Source of the DNA: CALRGE01 sp964360635
Lineage (GTDB): Bacteria; Patescibacteriota; Gracilibacteria; UBA1369; 2-02-FULL-48-14
Reading direction: 5' to 3'
DNA: 64,000 bases
NCBI GenBank assembly: GCA_964360635.1
Contig: CAYHXO010000002.1
Span: 1-64,000, forward strand
The position numbers were made by a program, and so were the translations under genes. Under the pieces are notes generated by a model. The model did no database searches. It was not told the DNA's origin and saw only the letters and a list, made by a program, of their open reading frames with translations. Positions 8,793-18,400 of the stretch are shown here, one piece after another (positions within the stretch are counted from its first letter, which is position 1; each line of letters opens with the position of its first letter).

Positions 8793-9692
8793 TTATACAT
8801 TTTTTAACCCGATAAGAAAGTAACGTTTTGAAAGCGAGTACCAGTAATATTTTTGAAATAAACTTGGTAAAATGCTTTTTAAAACCAAGAGTAATAATAA
8901 ACTTATTCGACTTGATATTAAAGATAAAATCAGCAACTTAATCCCCTTCGGTATTATATTTATATCATGAGCCTTCCTTTCAAAGATTTTTGCAGATTTA
9001 CCTATAGAAAGCATTCGTTTCTTCAATGAATCTTCAAAAATTTGATGATCATGATAAGCTAGGATATTTTCATTATAAATTATTTTTAAATCGTATTTAT
9101 TTTTTAATCTGTATGCGAGCTCAATATCTTCCCAACCATATGATTTGAAATCTGGATCAAAATTGTCATTTATTAGTAATTCTTTTTTTATTGATATGTT
9201 TGATGTGTAAAAATACCAAAAAGTGGCTTCTTCAGAGTCTCTCAGATTATTGTAAGCAAACTGAGGTCCACCATTTGTTAGCCAATTCATAAATGCTGTA
9301 ATTTTATTCTCAGGAAACCATTCAATTCTACCTAAACCAGCATAATTTATAGCAGGGTTTTCCATGTGGAAATCGATATGTTTTTTTAAGAAATTTTCTT
9401 CGGCATAAATATCATCTCCAATAAATAAAATGACTTGACCTATTGAATGTTTAATAGCTAAATTCCTTGCATTCCCCTGCCCCGAATTTTTCTGTTTTAA
9501 ATGTTTGAAATTATTTTCATTCTCAAATTGTTTTAAAATTAATTCTGTTTCATCAGTACTGCCATCGTTTACAACGATGACTTCATAACTTTCTCTAGAT
9601 AGATTTTGTGAGAATAATCGATTTAAACAAATGTCGAGGCAGGAGCTTCTGTTGAAGGTTGGGATGATTACTGTTAGGAATGGCTTGTTCAC
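8793..9692 (-). CDS. Family 2 glycosyltransferase
   Basis: 299 residues starting with GTG. The GT-A fold is clear: FLTVIIPTFNRSS at the N-terminus, V-V-N-D-G-S-T-D-E-T about residue 42, a metal-binding FIGDDIYAE (DxD equivalent), and a W-E-D-I-E-L-A-Y-R acceptor-side motif near residue 196. The last 50 residues are hydrophobic and basic, so it is probably membrane associated. It precedes the solute-binding lipoprotein by 3 bp and is likely in one transcription unit with it and the O-antigen-ligase-like gene. The sugar and acceptor cannot be assigned. Confidence 0.9.
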   Translation of the reverse strand: MNKPFLTVIIPTFNRSSCLDICLNRLFSQNLSRESYEVIVVNDGSTDETELILKQFENENNFKHLKQKNSGQGNARNLAIKHSIGQVILFIGDDIYAEENFLKKHIDFHMENPAINYAGLGRIEWFPENKITAFMNWLTNGGPQFAYNNLRDSEEATFWYFYTSNISIKKELLINDNFDPDFKSYGWEDIELAYRLKNKYDLKIIYNENILAYHDHQIFEDSLKKRMLSIGKSAKIFERKAHDINIIPKGIKLLILSLISSRISLLLLLVLKSILPSLFQKYYWYSLSKRYFLIGLKNV

Positions 9693-9715
9693 AGCAATAC
9701 TCTAATGGATTTTTA

Positions 9716-10087
9716 TTAAGCTGCAAGCTCAACAGTTTCCATTTCCTTCTTATCAGTTTCCCATTTTAGTATGTGGATACTTGAAGCAACAATTTCAGTA
9801 ATATAGTACTGTACTTTATCTTTCCCCTCATAACTACGATTTGTTAGACGTCCCTCCAAGTAAACAGGAAAGCCTTTTTTAAGATGTTTACATGCAATTT
9901 CTGCTAGTTTATCCCATGTAACTATTCTATGAAAATCTGCACTGCGTTTTGCATTTCCGTCTGCATCGTTCCACTCATTATTTGTGGCGATTGAAAAACT
10001 TGAAACGGATTTACCGTTTTTGGTTTTCTTTAATTCAGGATCATTTACTATATGTCCTAAAAGTGTTACTTTATTGACGCTTCTCAT
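9716..10087 (-). CDS. ssb: Single-stranded DNA-binding protein
   Basis: 123 residues with a full OB fold: RSVNKVTLLGHIVNDPEL, FSIATNNEW, HRIVTWDKLAEIACKHLKKG and V-Y-L-E-G-R-L-T-N-R-S-Y blocks. The protein ends in ETVELAA directly after the OB fold, so it lacks the flexible Gly-rich linker and the acidic tip (DDDIPF type) that recruits partner proteins in most bacterial SSBs. It is divergent from ribE. It is 23 bp upstream of the GT2 gene on the same strand; whether they share a transcript is not clear. Confidence 0.94.
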   Translation of the reverse strand: MRSVNKVTLLGHIVNDPELKKTKNGKSVSSFSIATNNEWNDADGNAKRSADFHRIVTWDKLAEIACKHLKKGFPVYLEGRLTNRSYEGKDKVQYYITEIVASSIHILKWETDKKEMETVELAA

Positions 10088-10169
10088 ATAAATTGGGTTA
10101 GAGAATACAATATAGTTTTCCCATATAGATCTGAATTAGTCCTGAATTTTTCCTTTAATAATTCCATCA

Positions 10170-10739
10170 ATGTTTACAGGTATAGTTAAAGAGATGGCTG
10201 TGATAAAAAATGTCAAAAAAAACAAAAATTTGCTTGTCTTGGACATAAAAACATCGCTTAATAAATCTTTTTTCTCTAAAGGTGAGAGTATTTGTGTTAA
10301 TGGTGTTTGCCTTACAGTAGAGCAATTTCAGAATAAAGAATTTTCTGTTTCCCTAGTTAAAGAGACTTATGAAAATACAAATTTAGGCTCACTGCATACC
10401 GGATCATTTGTAAATCTTGAACCATCAATGAGAGTTTCTGATTTTATTTCTGGACATATTGTGACTGGTCATGTTGATTCAGTGGCTGAAGTTTGTAAAA
10501 CTGGAGAAGTCTTATCCTTAAAAATCGATAAAAAATATATTAAATTCTTCCCTGATAAAGCTTCAATTACAGTAAATGGGGTTAGTTTGACTGTTCAGGG
10601 TAGAAAAGGTGATAAGATTTCATTGTCACTCATTCCTGAAACATTAAAAAATACGAATTTGTCGTTTTTAAAAGCCGATGATAAGGTAAATATCGAAATA
10701 GATATTCTAGCTAGATACTTAAATTCACTAAATAAATGA
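10170..10739 (+). CDS. ribE: Riboflavin synthase alpha chain
   Basis: 189 residues made of two lumazine-binding repeats (about 1-95 and 96-189). The start MFTGIVKEM, the SICVNGVCLTV motif and its second-repeat copy SITVNGVSLTV, and FISGHIVTGHVD are diagnostic. The enzyme dismutates two 6,7-dimethyl-8-ribityllumazine molecules into riboflavin. It overlaps ribH by 4 bp (ATGA), so the two final enzymes of the pathway are made together. The intergenic space to ssb is only 82 bp, too short for a full FMN riboswitch, and none is seen. Confidence 0.96.
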   Translation: MFTGIVKEMAVIKNVKKNKNLLVLDIKTSLNKSFFSKGESICVNGVCLTVEQFQNKEFSVSLVKETYENTNLGSLHTGSFVNLEPSMRVSDFISGHIVTGHVDSVAEVCKTGEVLSLKIDKKYIKFFPDKASITVNGVSLTVQGRKGDKISLSLIPETLKNTNLSFLKADDKVNIEIDILARYLNSLNK

Positions 10740-11131
10740 AAAAAATTGCAATTATTGTTTCCGAGTTTAATACTAAAGTTACAGAGAAAATGTTAAAAGA
10801 ATGTTTGAAGGGTTTTGAAGAACAAAATATTAAACCAATAGTTTTAAAAGTTCCTGGTGCATTGGAAATTCCATTCGTAGCGCAAGAATTAATTTTGAAG
10901 AAAAAAGTTTCAGTTATTGTTGCCCTTGGTTTGGTTTTAAAAGGTGACACTGACCACTATGATAGAGTTTGTGAGATGTGTTCTGATGGAATTTTACAGG
11001 TTAGTTTAAAATATAGAGTGCCAATAATTTTTGAAGTTTTGATGTGTGAAAAGAAATCTGATGCTATGAAAAGAATAAGTAAGGCTTATGATGCCTCATA
11101 TTTAGCCACTAAAATGTTAAATATTTTATGA
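10736..11131 (+). CDS. ribH: 6,7-dimethyl-8-ribityllumazine synthase
   Basis: 131 residues, shorter than the usual 150-160 because the N-terminal arm is reduced. Conserved motifs: ALEIPFVA for the ribityl-uracil site, GLVLKGDTDHYDRVC with the catalytic histidine, and a C-terminal A-x-x-A-T-K-M. It condenses the 5-amino-6-ribitylaminouracil with dihydroxybutanone phosphate. The substitution pattern in the last third (VSLKYRVPIIFEVLMC) fits the family strand I-P-V-x-F-x-V-L. Overlaps ribE and pgk by ATGA junctions on both sides. ribA/ribB/ribD are not in the window. Confidence 0.93.
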   Translation: MKKIAIIVSEFNTKVTEKMLKECLKGFEEQNIKPIVLKVPGALEIPFVAQELILKKKVSVIVALGLVLKGDTDHYDRVCEMCSDGILQVSLKYRVPIIFEVLMCEKKSDAMKRISKAYDASYLATKMLNIL

Positions 11132-12312
11132 ATATTCCAGTTTTAAAAGATGCTAATTTAAAAGGAAAAAAGGTTTTATTAAGATGTGATTTAAATGTTC
11201 CCTTATCTGATGATGGAAAGATTGAAGATAATACTAGGATTACTGAAAGCTTAGATACAATTAGATATATCTTAGAGAATGGAGCTAAAGTTATAATTTT
11301 GACACATCTAGGTAGACCTGATGGAAAATTTATTGAAAGTTTGAAGGTTGATGTTATAGGCAAGGAACTTGAACTTCTACTTAATACCAAGGTTATTAAA
11401 CTTGATGATTGTGTTGGAGATGATGTTGTAAACCAATTAAAAGAAATGAATTCTGATATTTATATTCTTGAAAATACTCGTTTTCATGCTGAAGAGGAGA
11501 AAAATGATGAGAGTTTTGCGAAAAAACTCTCATCATACGCGGATATTTTTGTTAATGATGCGTTTGGAACTGTTCATAGAGCACATGCCAGTACTGCAGG
11601 AGTAGCTAAATTTTTACCTTCATATGCAGGCTTGCTTCTTCAAAAAGAAATTGAAGTGTTATCTGGTCTATTAGAGAATCCTAAAAAACCGGTATGTTTA
11701 CTAACTGGTGGAGCAAAAATTGATACAAAAATTGGTATTTTAAATAATTTTCTTAATCTTGCAGACTTTTTCTTGATTGGTGGAGCACTTGCTAACACTT
11801 TTTTGGCAGCAAAAGGAAAAAATATTGGCTCTTCACTATTTGAGAAGGAAAAATTGGAAGTTGCTAAGAAATTTTTAATTGATGCAGAGAAAATGGGTAA
11901 AAAAGTTTTACTACCTGTTGATGTAGTTGTGGCAAAGGATATAAATAAAGAATCAGTAGCTGAAACAGTTAATGTGGATTTAGTTTTAAATGACATGAAA
12001 ATTTTAGATCTTGGTAAAAATACAATAATAAACTTTCAAGGTCTTATTAATGAGTCAGCAACTGTTATTTGGAACGGACCGATGGGATTATATGAATACC
12101 CTCAATTTGAAGACGGAACTAAAGAAATTGCTTTCAAACTATCAAACTCTCATATTACTACAATTATTGGTGGTGGAGATACAATTGATGCAATCAATAA
12201 GTTTGGCATCCCACTAGAAAAATTTACACATATTTCTACGGGTGGAGGTGCAATGCTAGAATTTTTGGAAGGCAAAACTTTACCAGGGATTCAGGCTTTA
12301 ATGTCTAGATAA
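11128..12312 (+). CDS. pgk: Phosphoglycerate kinase
   Basis: 394 residues, full length. Signatures: KKVLLRCDLNVPL at the N-terminus, the L-T-H-L-G-R-P-D-G substrate loop, F-V-N-D-A-F-G-T-V-H-R-A-H-A-S, the G-G-A-K hinge region, NGPMGLYEYPQF, and the C-terminal GGGDTIDAI and S-T-G-G-G-A nucleotide site. It interconverts 1,3-bisphosphoglycerate and 3-phosphoglycerate with ATP formation. It starts within the ribH stop (ATGA), so a glycolytic gene is the third member of a riboflavin operon. Its 3' end overlaps the convergent ruvX gene by 22 bp. Confidence 0.97.
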   Translation: MNIPVLKDANLKGKKVLLRCDLNVPLSDDGKIEDNTRITESLDTIRYILENGAKVIILTHLGRPDGKFIESLKVDVIGKELELLLNTKVIKLDDCVGDDVVNQLKEMNSDIYILENTRFHAEEEKNDESFAKKLSSYADIFVNDAFGTVHRAHASTAGVAKFLPSYAGLLLQKEIEVLSGLLENPKKPVCLLTGGAKIDTKIGILNNFLNLADFFLIGGALANTFLAAKGKNIGSSLFEKEKLEVAKKFLIDAEKMGKKVLLPVDVVVAKDINKESVAETVNVDLVLNDMKILDLGKNTIINFQGLINESATVIWNGPMGLYEYPQFEDGTKEIAFKLSNSHITTIIGGGDTIDAINKFGIPLEKFTHISTGGGAMLEFLEGKTLPGIQALMSR

Positions 12313-12680
12313 TTTTGCAGCAAAATTAAAGCTGATTGACTATCATCCTCTTCGTTTTTAGAGGCATTTGAAATTGCTTGTTTTGTAGTCCAACGCTCAT
12401 CTAGTTTTTTTACAGGTAAATTTATTTCAGATTCAATTTTCTGAATAATCTCGTAAACTCTATTATTTTTTTTCATTTCTCCTGATAGAGATAATGGTAA
12501 TCCTACAAGTAATTCATGAATTGATTCACTTTTTATTAGCTCTTTTATAGCCAAAATCAACTCTTCTGCCGATGAATGTATAATTTCAGGCCGCATAAAT
12601 GCCATTGTTTGATCAATATCAGAAATAGCAAGTCCGGTTTTCCTTGTACCGACATCCAATGATAAAATTTTTCCTTTCAT
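12291..12680 (-). CDS. ruvX: Putative pre-16S rRNA nuclease / Holliday junction resolvase-like YqgF
   Basis: 129 residues, typical for the RNase H-fold YqgF family. ILSLDVGTRKTGLAISD holds the first catalytic aspartate (about D9); ELLVGLPLSLSGE and L-D-E-R-W-T-T-K-Q-A follow, and DDSQSALILLQNYLD supplies the last acidic pair. Members process the 5' end of 16S rRNA; an older proposal is Holliday junction resolution. It lies 24 bp downstream of rplI on the same strand and converges on pgk with a 22 bp overlap. Confidence 0.9.
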   Translation of the reverse strand: MKGKILSLDVGTRKTGLAISDIDQTMAFMRPEIIHSSAEELILAIKELIKSESIHELLVGLPLSLSGEMKKNNRVYEIIQKIESEINLPVKKLDERWTTKQAISNASKNEEDDSQSALILLQNYLDIKA

Positions 12681-12704
12681 GGTTTAGCTGATCTTTTGTC
12701 AGTG

Positions 12705-13145
12705 TTATTCAATCTTCAAGTTTAAATTCGCATCAACCCCCTTAAAAAGATTAATTTTTACTTGGAATGTACCTGTATTCTTAAAATGATCGTCTAATTT
12801 AATTGAGCTTGTTGGAATAATTGCATGTAGTTGATCTTTAATCAGCTCTGCAATGATTTTCTCATTAATGGCTCTGTATAAAGAACCGGATTCACTAGAT
12901 TTTTCCTTAAGGATCAATGTTTGACCTTCTATTTTTGATTTAATTGAATGAGCACTTTCCTTCATTCCTTCAAGTTTCTCAACTGCTTTTGCCTTTTGTG
13001 ATTGAATGTGAGTAACTTGTTTATCTGTTGCGACTAAGGCTAGATTTCTTGGTAATAAAAAATTTCTATAATAGCCTTCAGATACTTCTTTCACCTCACC
13101 TTTCTGACCAATATTTTTTATACTTTGAAGTAATATTATTTTCAT
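12705..13145 (-). CDS. rplI: 50S ribosomal protein L9
   Basis: 146 residues with both bL9 domains. The N-terminal RNA-binding domain is textbook (MKIILLQSIKNIGQKGEVKE, then G-Y-Y-R-N-F-L-L-P-R-N-L-A), followed by the long connecting helix and the C-terminal domain. bL9 is reported missing from some CPR lineages such as Microgenomates, so its presence narrows the phylogenetic placement. It sits between the OppA-like gene (3 bp spacing) and ruvX. Confidence 0.97.
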   Translation of the reverse strand: MKIILLQSIKNIGQKGEVKEVSEGYYRNFLLPRNLALVATDKQVTHIQSQKAKAVEKLEGMKESAHSIKSKIEGQTLILKEKSSESGSLYRAINEKIIAELIKDQLHAIIPTSSIKLDDHFKNTGTFQVKINLFKGVDANLNLKIE

Positions 13146-13148
13146 AAT

Positions 13149-14801
13149 TTAATTAAATATCCATTCCGTAATATTTGCAAATCTATCTTTAGGTAATAAT
13201 ATATTCTGGATGTTTATCCCTGATATTTTTTTATCTACAAGATAGTAATATGTTGGAGTGTAAAGAAAAACTGCCGGTACATCTTCTGCTATCACTTTGG
13301 CAAGAGAGGCGAGATCATCCTCTTTCTCTTTTTGGTCGAATGTCTTTCTGATATTTTCAATCAGGTAATCTGCCTTCGGATTTTGATAATTTGATAGGTT
13401 CAAACCATTTTCATTTGACTGGCTGGAATGCCAAAATGAGAATGTGTCAAGATTATATCCAAGACTCTGTCCTGAAAGAAGCAAGTCATAATCTCTGTTT
13501 ATTATAATTTCATTTAGTGCTTCAACTTCATATTCCTCTATTTTTACTTCAATACCTACTTCTTTAAGTTGATCTGTAATTAATGCAGCTATATCTAAAA
13601 AAGTTTTTTCTTGTACAGGATTCGTTTCTGAAAAGTCTCTTCGTACCAATCTTAAACTAAGAATATCTCCATCTGAATTCTTTCTATATTGATCAGTTTC
13701 ATTAATCTTCCAACCTGAATCAAATAATGCACCTTGTGACTCTGATAAGTTATATGTATTCGCCCAGTTATCTTGATTTAACTCTAAAAGTGGAGTGTCG
13801 ATTTGTTTTGTGTAAGATGTGCTTAAGAGAATTTCTGATTTATCTATCGCTTTAGAGATGGCTAGTCTAACCTTATTTTTACCTAAAAATTTTGAATCTG
13901 TATTTATAAATAGAGCCGTATATTGTGGCAATTCATAAGTATATGAATTTAAATCTGAAGTATCAATATCTGAAATTTGTGTAGATTTTATTCGTGCCGC
14001 ACCGTGCCAAACTGATCTATTATTTATTAATTCTGTAATATCAGGGTATGCTATAAATCGAATTCTTTCAATTGAAGGAGGCTTACCATAATATTTATCA
14101 TTTCTAACAAGAGTAACGCTTGATGTTGAATCATCATTTATTTGATATGGTCCATCTACTTTATATGGACCTGAACCAACTGGATTTTTATTAAACTCAC
14201 TCGTATCTAAATTCTCAACTGATGTTTCAGCAAGTATATGTTTTGGCAGAATTCCCAATGTTAGTTCGGAAAAGAAAAATGCATTTGGCGCATTCAATGT
14301 AAATGTTAATGTTCTTGAATTAACAACTTCAATTTTAACACCGTGAAAATTGGATTTTAAAATTGGATTCTTAAAATTTTCATTTTGAATTACATCTACA
14401 TAAGTGTAGTAAATATCATCAGCAGACATTTCTATACCATCTTGCCAGACAATTCCATTTTTAAGAGTGAATGTGTAGACTAATTTATCTTCACTTAAAG
14501 TATGAGTTGCAATATCTTCATCGAATGTATTTGTAGATGGTATGTACCTTACCAGGCCTGAGAATATTAAACTTGATATATCTGAATCTGCATCTGATAA
14601 TTCTGTATAAACCGGATTTAAATGACTAATTTGGCCAACAACAGCTTCAGTGTATGTTTTTGCATTGCTATTTTGAACCCCATTTTCAGTTTTATCCAGA
14701 ATAATTGAGATTGTACTTGGAAAGAAAACACCTAACAGCAAAAGAGCTGCCAATTTTTCCTTACTATTGAAGGATTTAATTGTTTTCCAGAAAAGCTTCA
14801 T
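13149..14801 (-). CDS. Family 5 (Dpp/Opp-type) extracellular solute-binding protein
   Basis: 550 residues. An N-terminal hydrophobic helix (about 17-34) without a lipobox cysteine suggests an uncleaved membrane anchor or a signal peptide. The mature part shows the SBP_bac_5 order: LNPVYTELSDADSDISSLIFSGLVRY, TFTLKNGIVWQDGIEMSADD, N-P-V-G-S-G-P-Y-K-V and a long C-terminal lobe. Peptide or nickel/oligopeptide binding is the usual role. The ATG overlaps the secG stop by 1 bp. No permease or ATPase genes accompany it, so either they are elsewhere or the protein works without them, for example as a surface binding or chaperone-like protein. Confidence 0.88.
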   Translation of the reverse strand: MKLFWKTIKSFNSKEKLAALLLLGVFFPSTISIILDKTENGVQNSNAKTYTEAVVGQISHLNPVYTELSDADSDISSLIFSGLVRYIPSTNTFDEDIATHTLSEDKLVYTFTLKNGIVWQDGIEMSADDIYYTYVDVIQNENFKNPILKSNFHGVKIEVVNSRTLTFTLNAPNAFFFSELTLGILPKHILAETSVENLDTSEFNKNPVGSGPYKVDGPYQINDDSTSSVTLVRNDKYYGKPPSIERIRFIAYPDITELINNRSVWHGAARIKSTQISDIDTSDLNSYTYELPQYTALFINTDSKFLGKNKVRLAISKAIDKSEILLSTSYTKQIDTPLLELNQDNWANTYNLSESQGALFDSGWKINETDQYRKNSDGDILSLRLVRRDFSETNPVQEKTFLDIAALITDQLKEVGIEVKIEEYEVEALNEIIINRDYDLLLSGQSLGYNLDTFSFWHSSQSNENGLNLSNYQNPKADYLIENIRKTFDQKEKEDDLASLAKVIAEDVPAVFLYTPTYYYLVDKKISGINIQNILLPKDRFANITEWIFN

Positions 14802-15028
14802 TATAGAAAGTTGAGAACTAGCGATAGGAGAATGAAGGCAACAAGAAATACTACTGTTAAGTACGAAAGTACTTTTTCAGCCCCTCTTTTACTAGTTTGA
14901 ATAGTATTCGAACCTGCAGAACCTGCAATTGCATCTGATAATCCTCCGCCTCTTTCTTGAATTATAATACTTATTACAAGAAATATTGCAGATACAGCCT
15001 GCAAAATCATTAAAACTTTTTCTAACAT
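14801..15028 (-). CDS. secG: Preprotein translocase subunit SecG
   Basis: 75 residues with two TM helices (about 3-22 and 52-73) joined by a loop holding IIQERGGGLSDAI and G-S-N-T, the conserved SecG cytosolic motif. SecG is a non-essential helper of the SecYEG channel. It is followed directly by the OppA-like gene (1 bp overlap) and preceded by the YvlD-like gene by 1 bp, so the three form one unit. Confidence 0.9.
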   Translation of the reverse strand: MLEKVLMILQAVSAIFLVISIIIQERGGGLSDAIAGSAGSNTIQTSKRGAEKVLSYLTVVFLVAFILLSLVLNFL

Positions 15029-15029
15029 A

Positions 15030-15398
15030 TTAATTTTTTGTTAACCATGAAATAAACCAGTTTGCGAGGCCAAAGATAATAGCGGCTAGTACGTAGGTCA
15101 ATAGATTATCTACGTTCATAGCTATATTACTGATATCCATAACATCTATAAGATATTTGGCGAGGTAAACTATGAAGGCATTGATTACAAATAGAAATAA
15201 TCCTGCACTGAAGAAAACCAATGGAAATGCCAGAAATTTAAGAATCGGTTTAACGAAGAAGTTTAGAATAGCAATCGTAAGTCCGACAACAACAAATGCA
15301 ATGTATCCGCCTTCGATACTCAAACCATCTAAAATTTTATCACTTACAAACAGCGCAATTGCATTCGCAAGTAGTGTATAAATAATTGAAACAATCAT
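15030..15398 (-). CDS. YvlD/phage-holin-4_2-family membrane protein
   Basis: 122 residues, four hydrophobic helices. The pattern L-x-L-T-I-A-I-L-N-F-F-V-K-P-I-L-K, followed by F-P-L-V-F-F-S-A-G-L-F-L-F-V-I-N-A, is the characteristic core of the Pfam family named after phage holin 4_2 but widespread in bacteria as YvlD. No holin role is implied. It lies 9 bp after ileS on the same strand and 1 bp before secG. Confidence 0.85.
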   Translation of the reverse strand: MIVSIIYTLLANAIALFVSDKILDGLSIEGGYIAFVVVGLTIAILNFFVKPILKFLAFPLVFFSAGLFLFVINAFIVYLAKYLIDVMDISNIAMNVDNLLTYVLAAIIFGLANWFISWLTKN

Positions 15399-15407
15399 GC
15401 TTAGATT

Positions 15408-18400
15408 TTATGACTTATATAGTTTTACTGCAAGCTTAGTTAGATAGCCTTCAATTTCCACATTTTTCTCAAGATCCCATTCTAGATCACCGCCTACTTG
15501 TAGCTCATTTGAAAGTGTTTCGGTTTTGATAGTGTCAGAATGAAGTAGAACCGCCTCATTGATTGCAGGTTCGGACTCAACTAAGCACAAAATCCTATCA
15601 CTAACCTGATATCCGGCTTCTTTACGCATATCTTGGATGTATCTAATTATCTCTCTCATGTAGCCCTCTTTTATAAGCTCTTGAGAAAGATTTGTATCTA
15701 GTGAAACAAGAACTCCATTTTCAGTTTCAACATCCTGACCTTCTTTTCCTTTATAAATGAAGTCAATCTCATTAGGTTCAAGTGTGAAAGTTAATATTTT
15801 AACTTGACCTGATTCTAAAATTTCATAATTTCCAGCTTTTGCTGCATTTATAATACTTTGAACTTCTTTCCCATATTTTGGGCCAAGCAGTTTTGCGTTT
15901 GCTTGAATTAATACATCTGCAATCTCTTTCGCATCATTTATGATTTCAAGTTCTTTAACATTCAACTCCTCTAAAATAACTTCTCGCTGATTTTCAATAA
16001 CTTCAGCTTTTATTGATTTCGATAGAACAATTTGAACTTTTTGAAGTGGCTGTCTAACTCTTATCTTCTTTTTTCCACGAATTGCATGGCCAAGTGTTAC
16101 AATTAATCTTGCTGCTGCAACTTCTGCATTAAGTTCTTCATCAATTAAATCTTCATTAGCTTTTGGCCAGTCCTCAAGATGAACAGATTCCTTCTCTGTT
16201 AAATTTCGGAAAATCTCGTCTGAAATAAATGGCATGAATGGAGCTAGTAATTTTGAAAATTCAGCTAGAATAATGTGAAGTGTTTGATATGCCTGATTTT
16301 TATCTGAGTCATTTTCTGATTTCCAAAATCTTCTTCGGCTTCGGCGCAAATACCAATTTGAAAGATTATCAATAAAATCTAGCATTGGTCTTGTTGCCTT
16401 TGTGAGGTTGTATTCCTCCATTTGCTCAGTTGTTTCTTTGATCAGTGAATTCAATTTTGAAAGAATCCATTGATCAAGAATATTTTCTGATGCAGGAAGT
16501 TTTTCATCAAATTTAAAATTGTCGATATTTGCGTATGTAACGAAGAAACTATATGTATTCCAAAGTGTTAAAGTGAATTTTTTTACGATTTCTTCAACAT
16601 GCATTTCAGAAAAACGAACATCTTCAGCAAGTGGCGCAGTGGATGTGTAAAGAAACATTCTGGTGGAATCGACTCCTTTTTCATCAAAAAGTTTATTTGG
16701 ATCTGGGTAATTTTTCTTTCTTTTTGAAAGTTTTTCACCATCTGCAGCCAATAAAATTCCATTTACGATTACGTTTTTGAATGCTGGCTCATCGAATAAA
16801 ATTGTTGCTAAAACGTGAAGGGTATAAAACCAACCACGAGTTTGATCAACTCCTTCCGCAATGAAATTTGCAGGGAAATTTTTCTCAAATTCTTCTTTAT
16901 TTTCAAAAGGATAGTGAAGCTGAGCATATGGCATTGAACCTGATTCAAACCAACAGTCGAGTACTTCCGGAATTCTATTCATCGTTTTTCCACAGGCCTT
17001 ACATTCCATTGTCAGTTCATCAATATAAGGTTTGTGCAAATCGACTTCATTATCACGCATCGGTAAAAAACCAGCTCTTTCTTTTAATTCGACCATTGAG
17101 CCTATACATTCAAAAGTTCCGCATTCACATTCCCAAACCGGTATCGGACAGCCCCAGAAACGATTTCTGGAAATATTCCAATCACGAACTTGCTCAAGCC
17201 ATTTTCCAAAACGCCCTTCTTGAAGATGCTCAGGTTGCCAGTGAATTTTTTTATTATTCGCGATTAATTTGTCTTTTAAATCTGTTACTCTTATAAACCA
17301 AGCCTTAGTTGCATAATTCAAAAGTGGAGTGTCACAACGCCAGCAATGAGGATAACTGTGGCGAATATTTTCTTTTTTGAAAAGTAGCCCGTTTTTCTCT
17401 AATAATGCAGCAACATTTTGATCTTGGCCTTTTACAAATTTTCCAGCAAATTCAGTAACTTCTGGGTTGAAATTACCATTCATATCAACGTGCTGAATTA
17501 TCGGCATATCATTTGCAATGACAGCATTCATATCATCTTCACCATAACCACCAGCAATGTGGATTATTCCTGTTCCGGTTTCAGTATCAACAAAGTCTGT
17601 TGTAATAATTTTGAAGGCATTTTCTATGCCCGGTAGACCTGAATTTACATAATAATTAAAAAGTGGCTCGAATTTCTTACCTTTCAAAGCAGCACCATCC
17701 ATTTCCTCTTCAATTATCAATCCATCCATTTCGAAATTTTTCTCAAGGAGATCTTTTGCTAGAATAAAATGTTCTCCATCTCTTGTAACTTTTACATATT
17801 TTATATCTGCCCCAACTGCTAATGCCGTATTTCCAGGAAGTGTCCAAGGAGTTGTAGTCCAAGCCAAGAAATATGTATTTGGATCTTCTTTTGATCTGAA
17901 TTTTACTGTGGCTGAGAGATCAGTAACATCTTTGTAGCCAAGCGAAACTTCAAAATTTGAAAGCGGTGTCGCACATCTTGGGCAAATATGCATTGATTTG
18001 AAACCCTGATAGATAAGTTTTTTATCCCAAATTTGTTTAAAAACCCACCAAATTGACTCCATGTATGTTGAATCGAGAGTTGCATAACCGTCTTCAATAT
18101 CAACCCAACGGGCAATTCTCTCCAAAAGTGTTTCCCATTCTTTTGTGTATTTAAAAACGCTTTCACGGCATTTTGTGTTGAAGTTTTCTATTCCATATTC
18201 TTCAATCTGTTTTCTACCTGAAAGTTCCAACTGTTTTTCAATTTCGTATTCAACTGGCAAGCCGTGACAATCCCATCCGTTTGTTCGAGGAACATAAAAG
18301 CCTTGCATTGATTTATAACGAGTCACTGCATCTTTCAGAGAATTTGCCATTATGTGACCGTAATGTGGAAGACCGTTTGCAAAAGGAGGTCCATCGAAGA

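Noticed and set aside
10088..10169. FMN riboswitch upstream of ribE
   Set aside because: The 82-bp gap is too short and has no recognisable RFN core.
16868..17296. Plus-strand frames opposite ileS
   Set aside because: Their products have no known family likeness and they are wholly covered by the conserved ileS gene.
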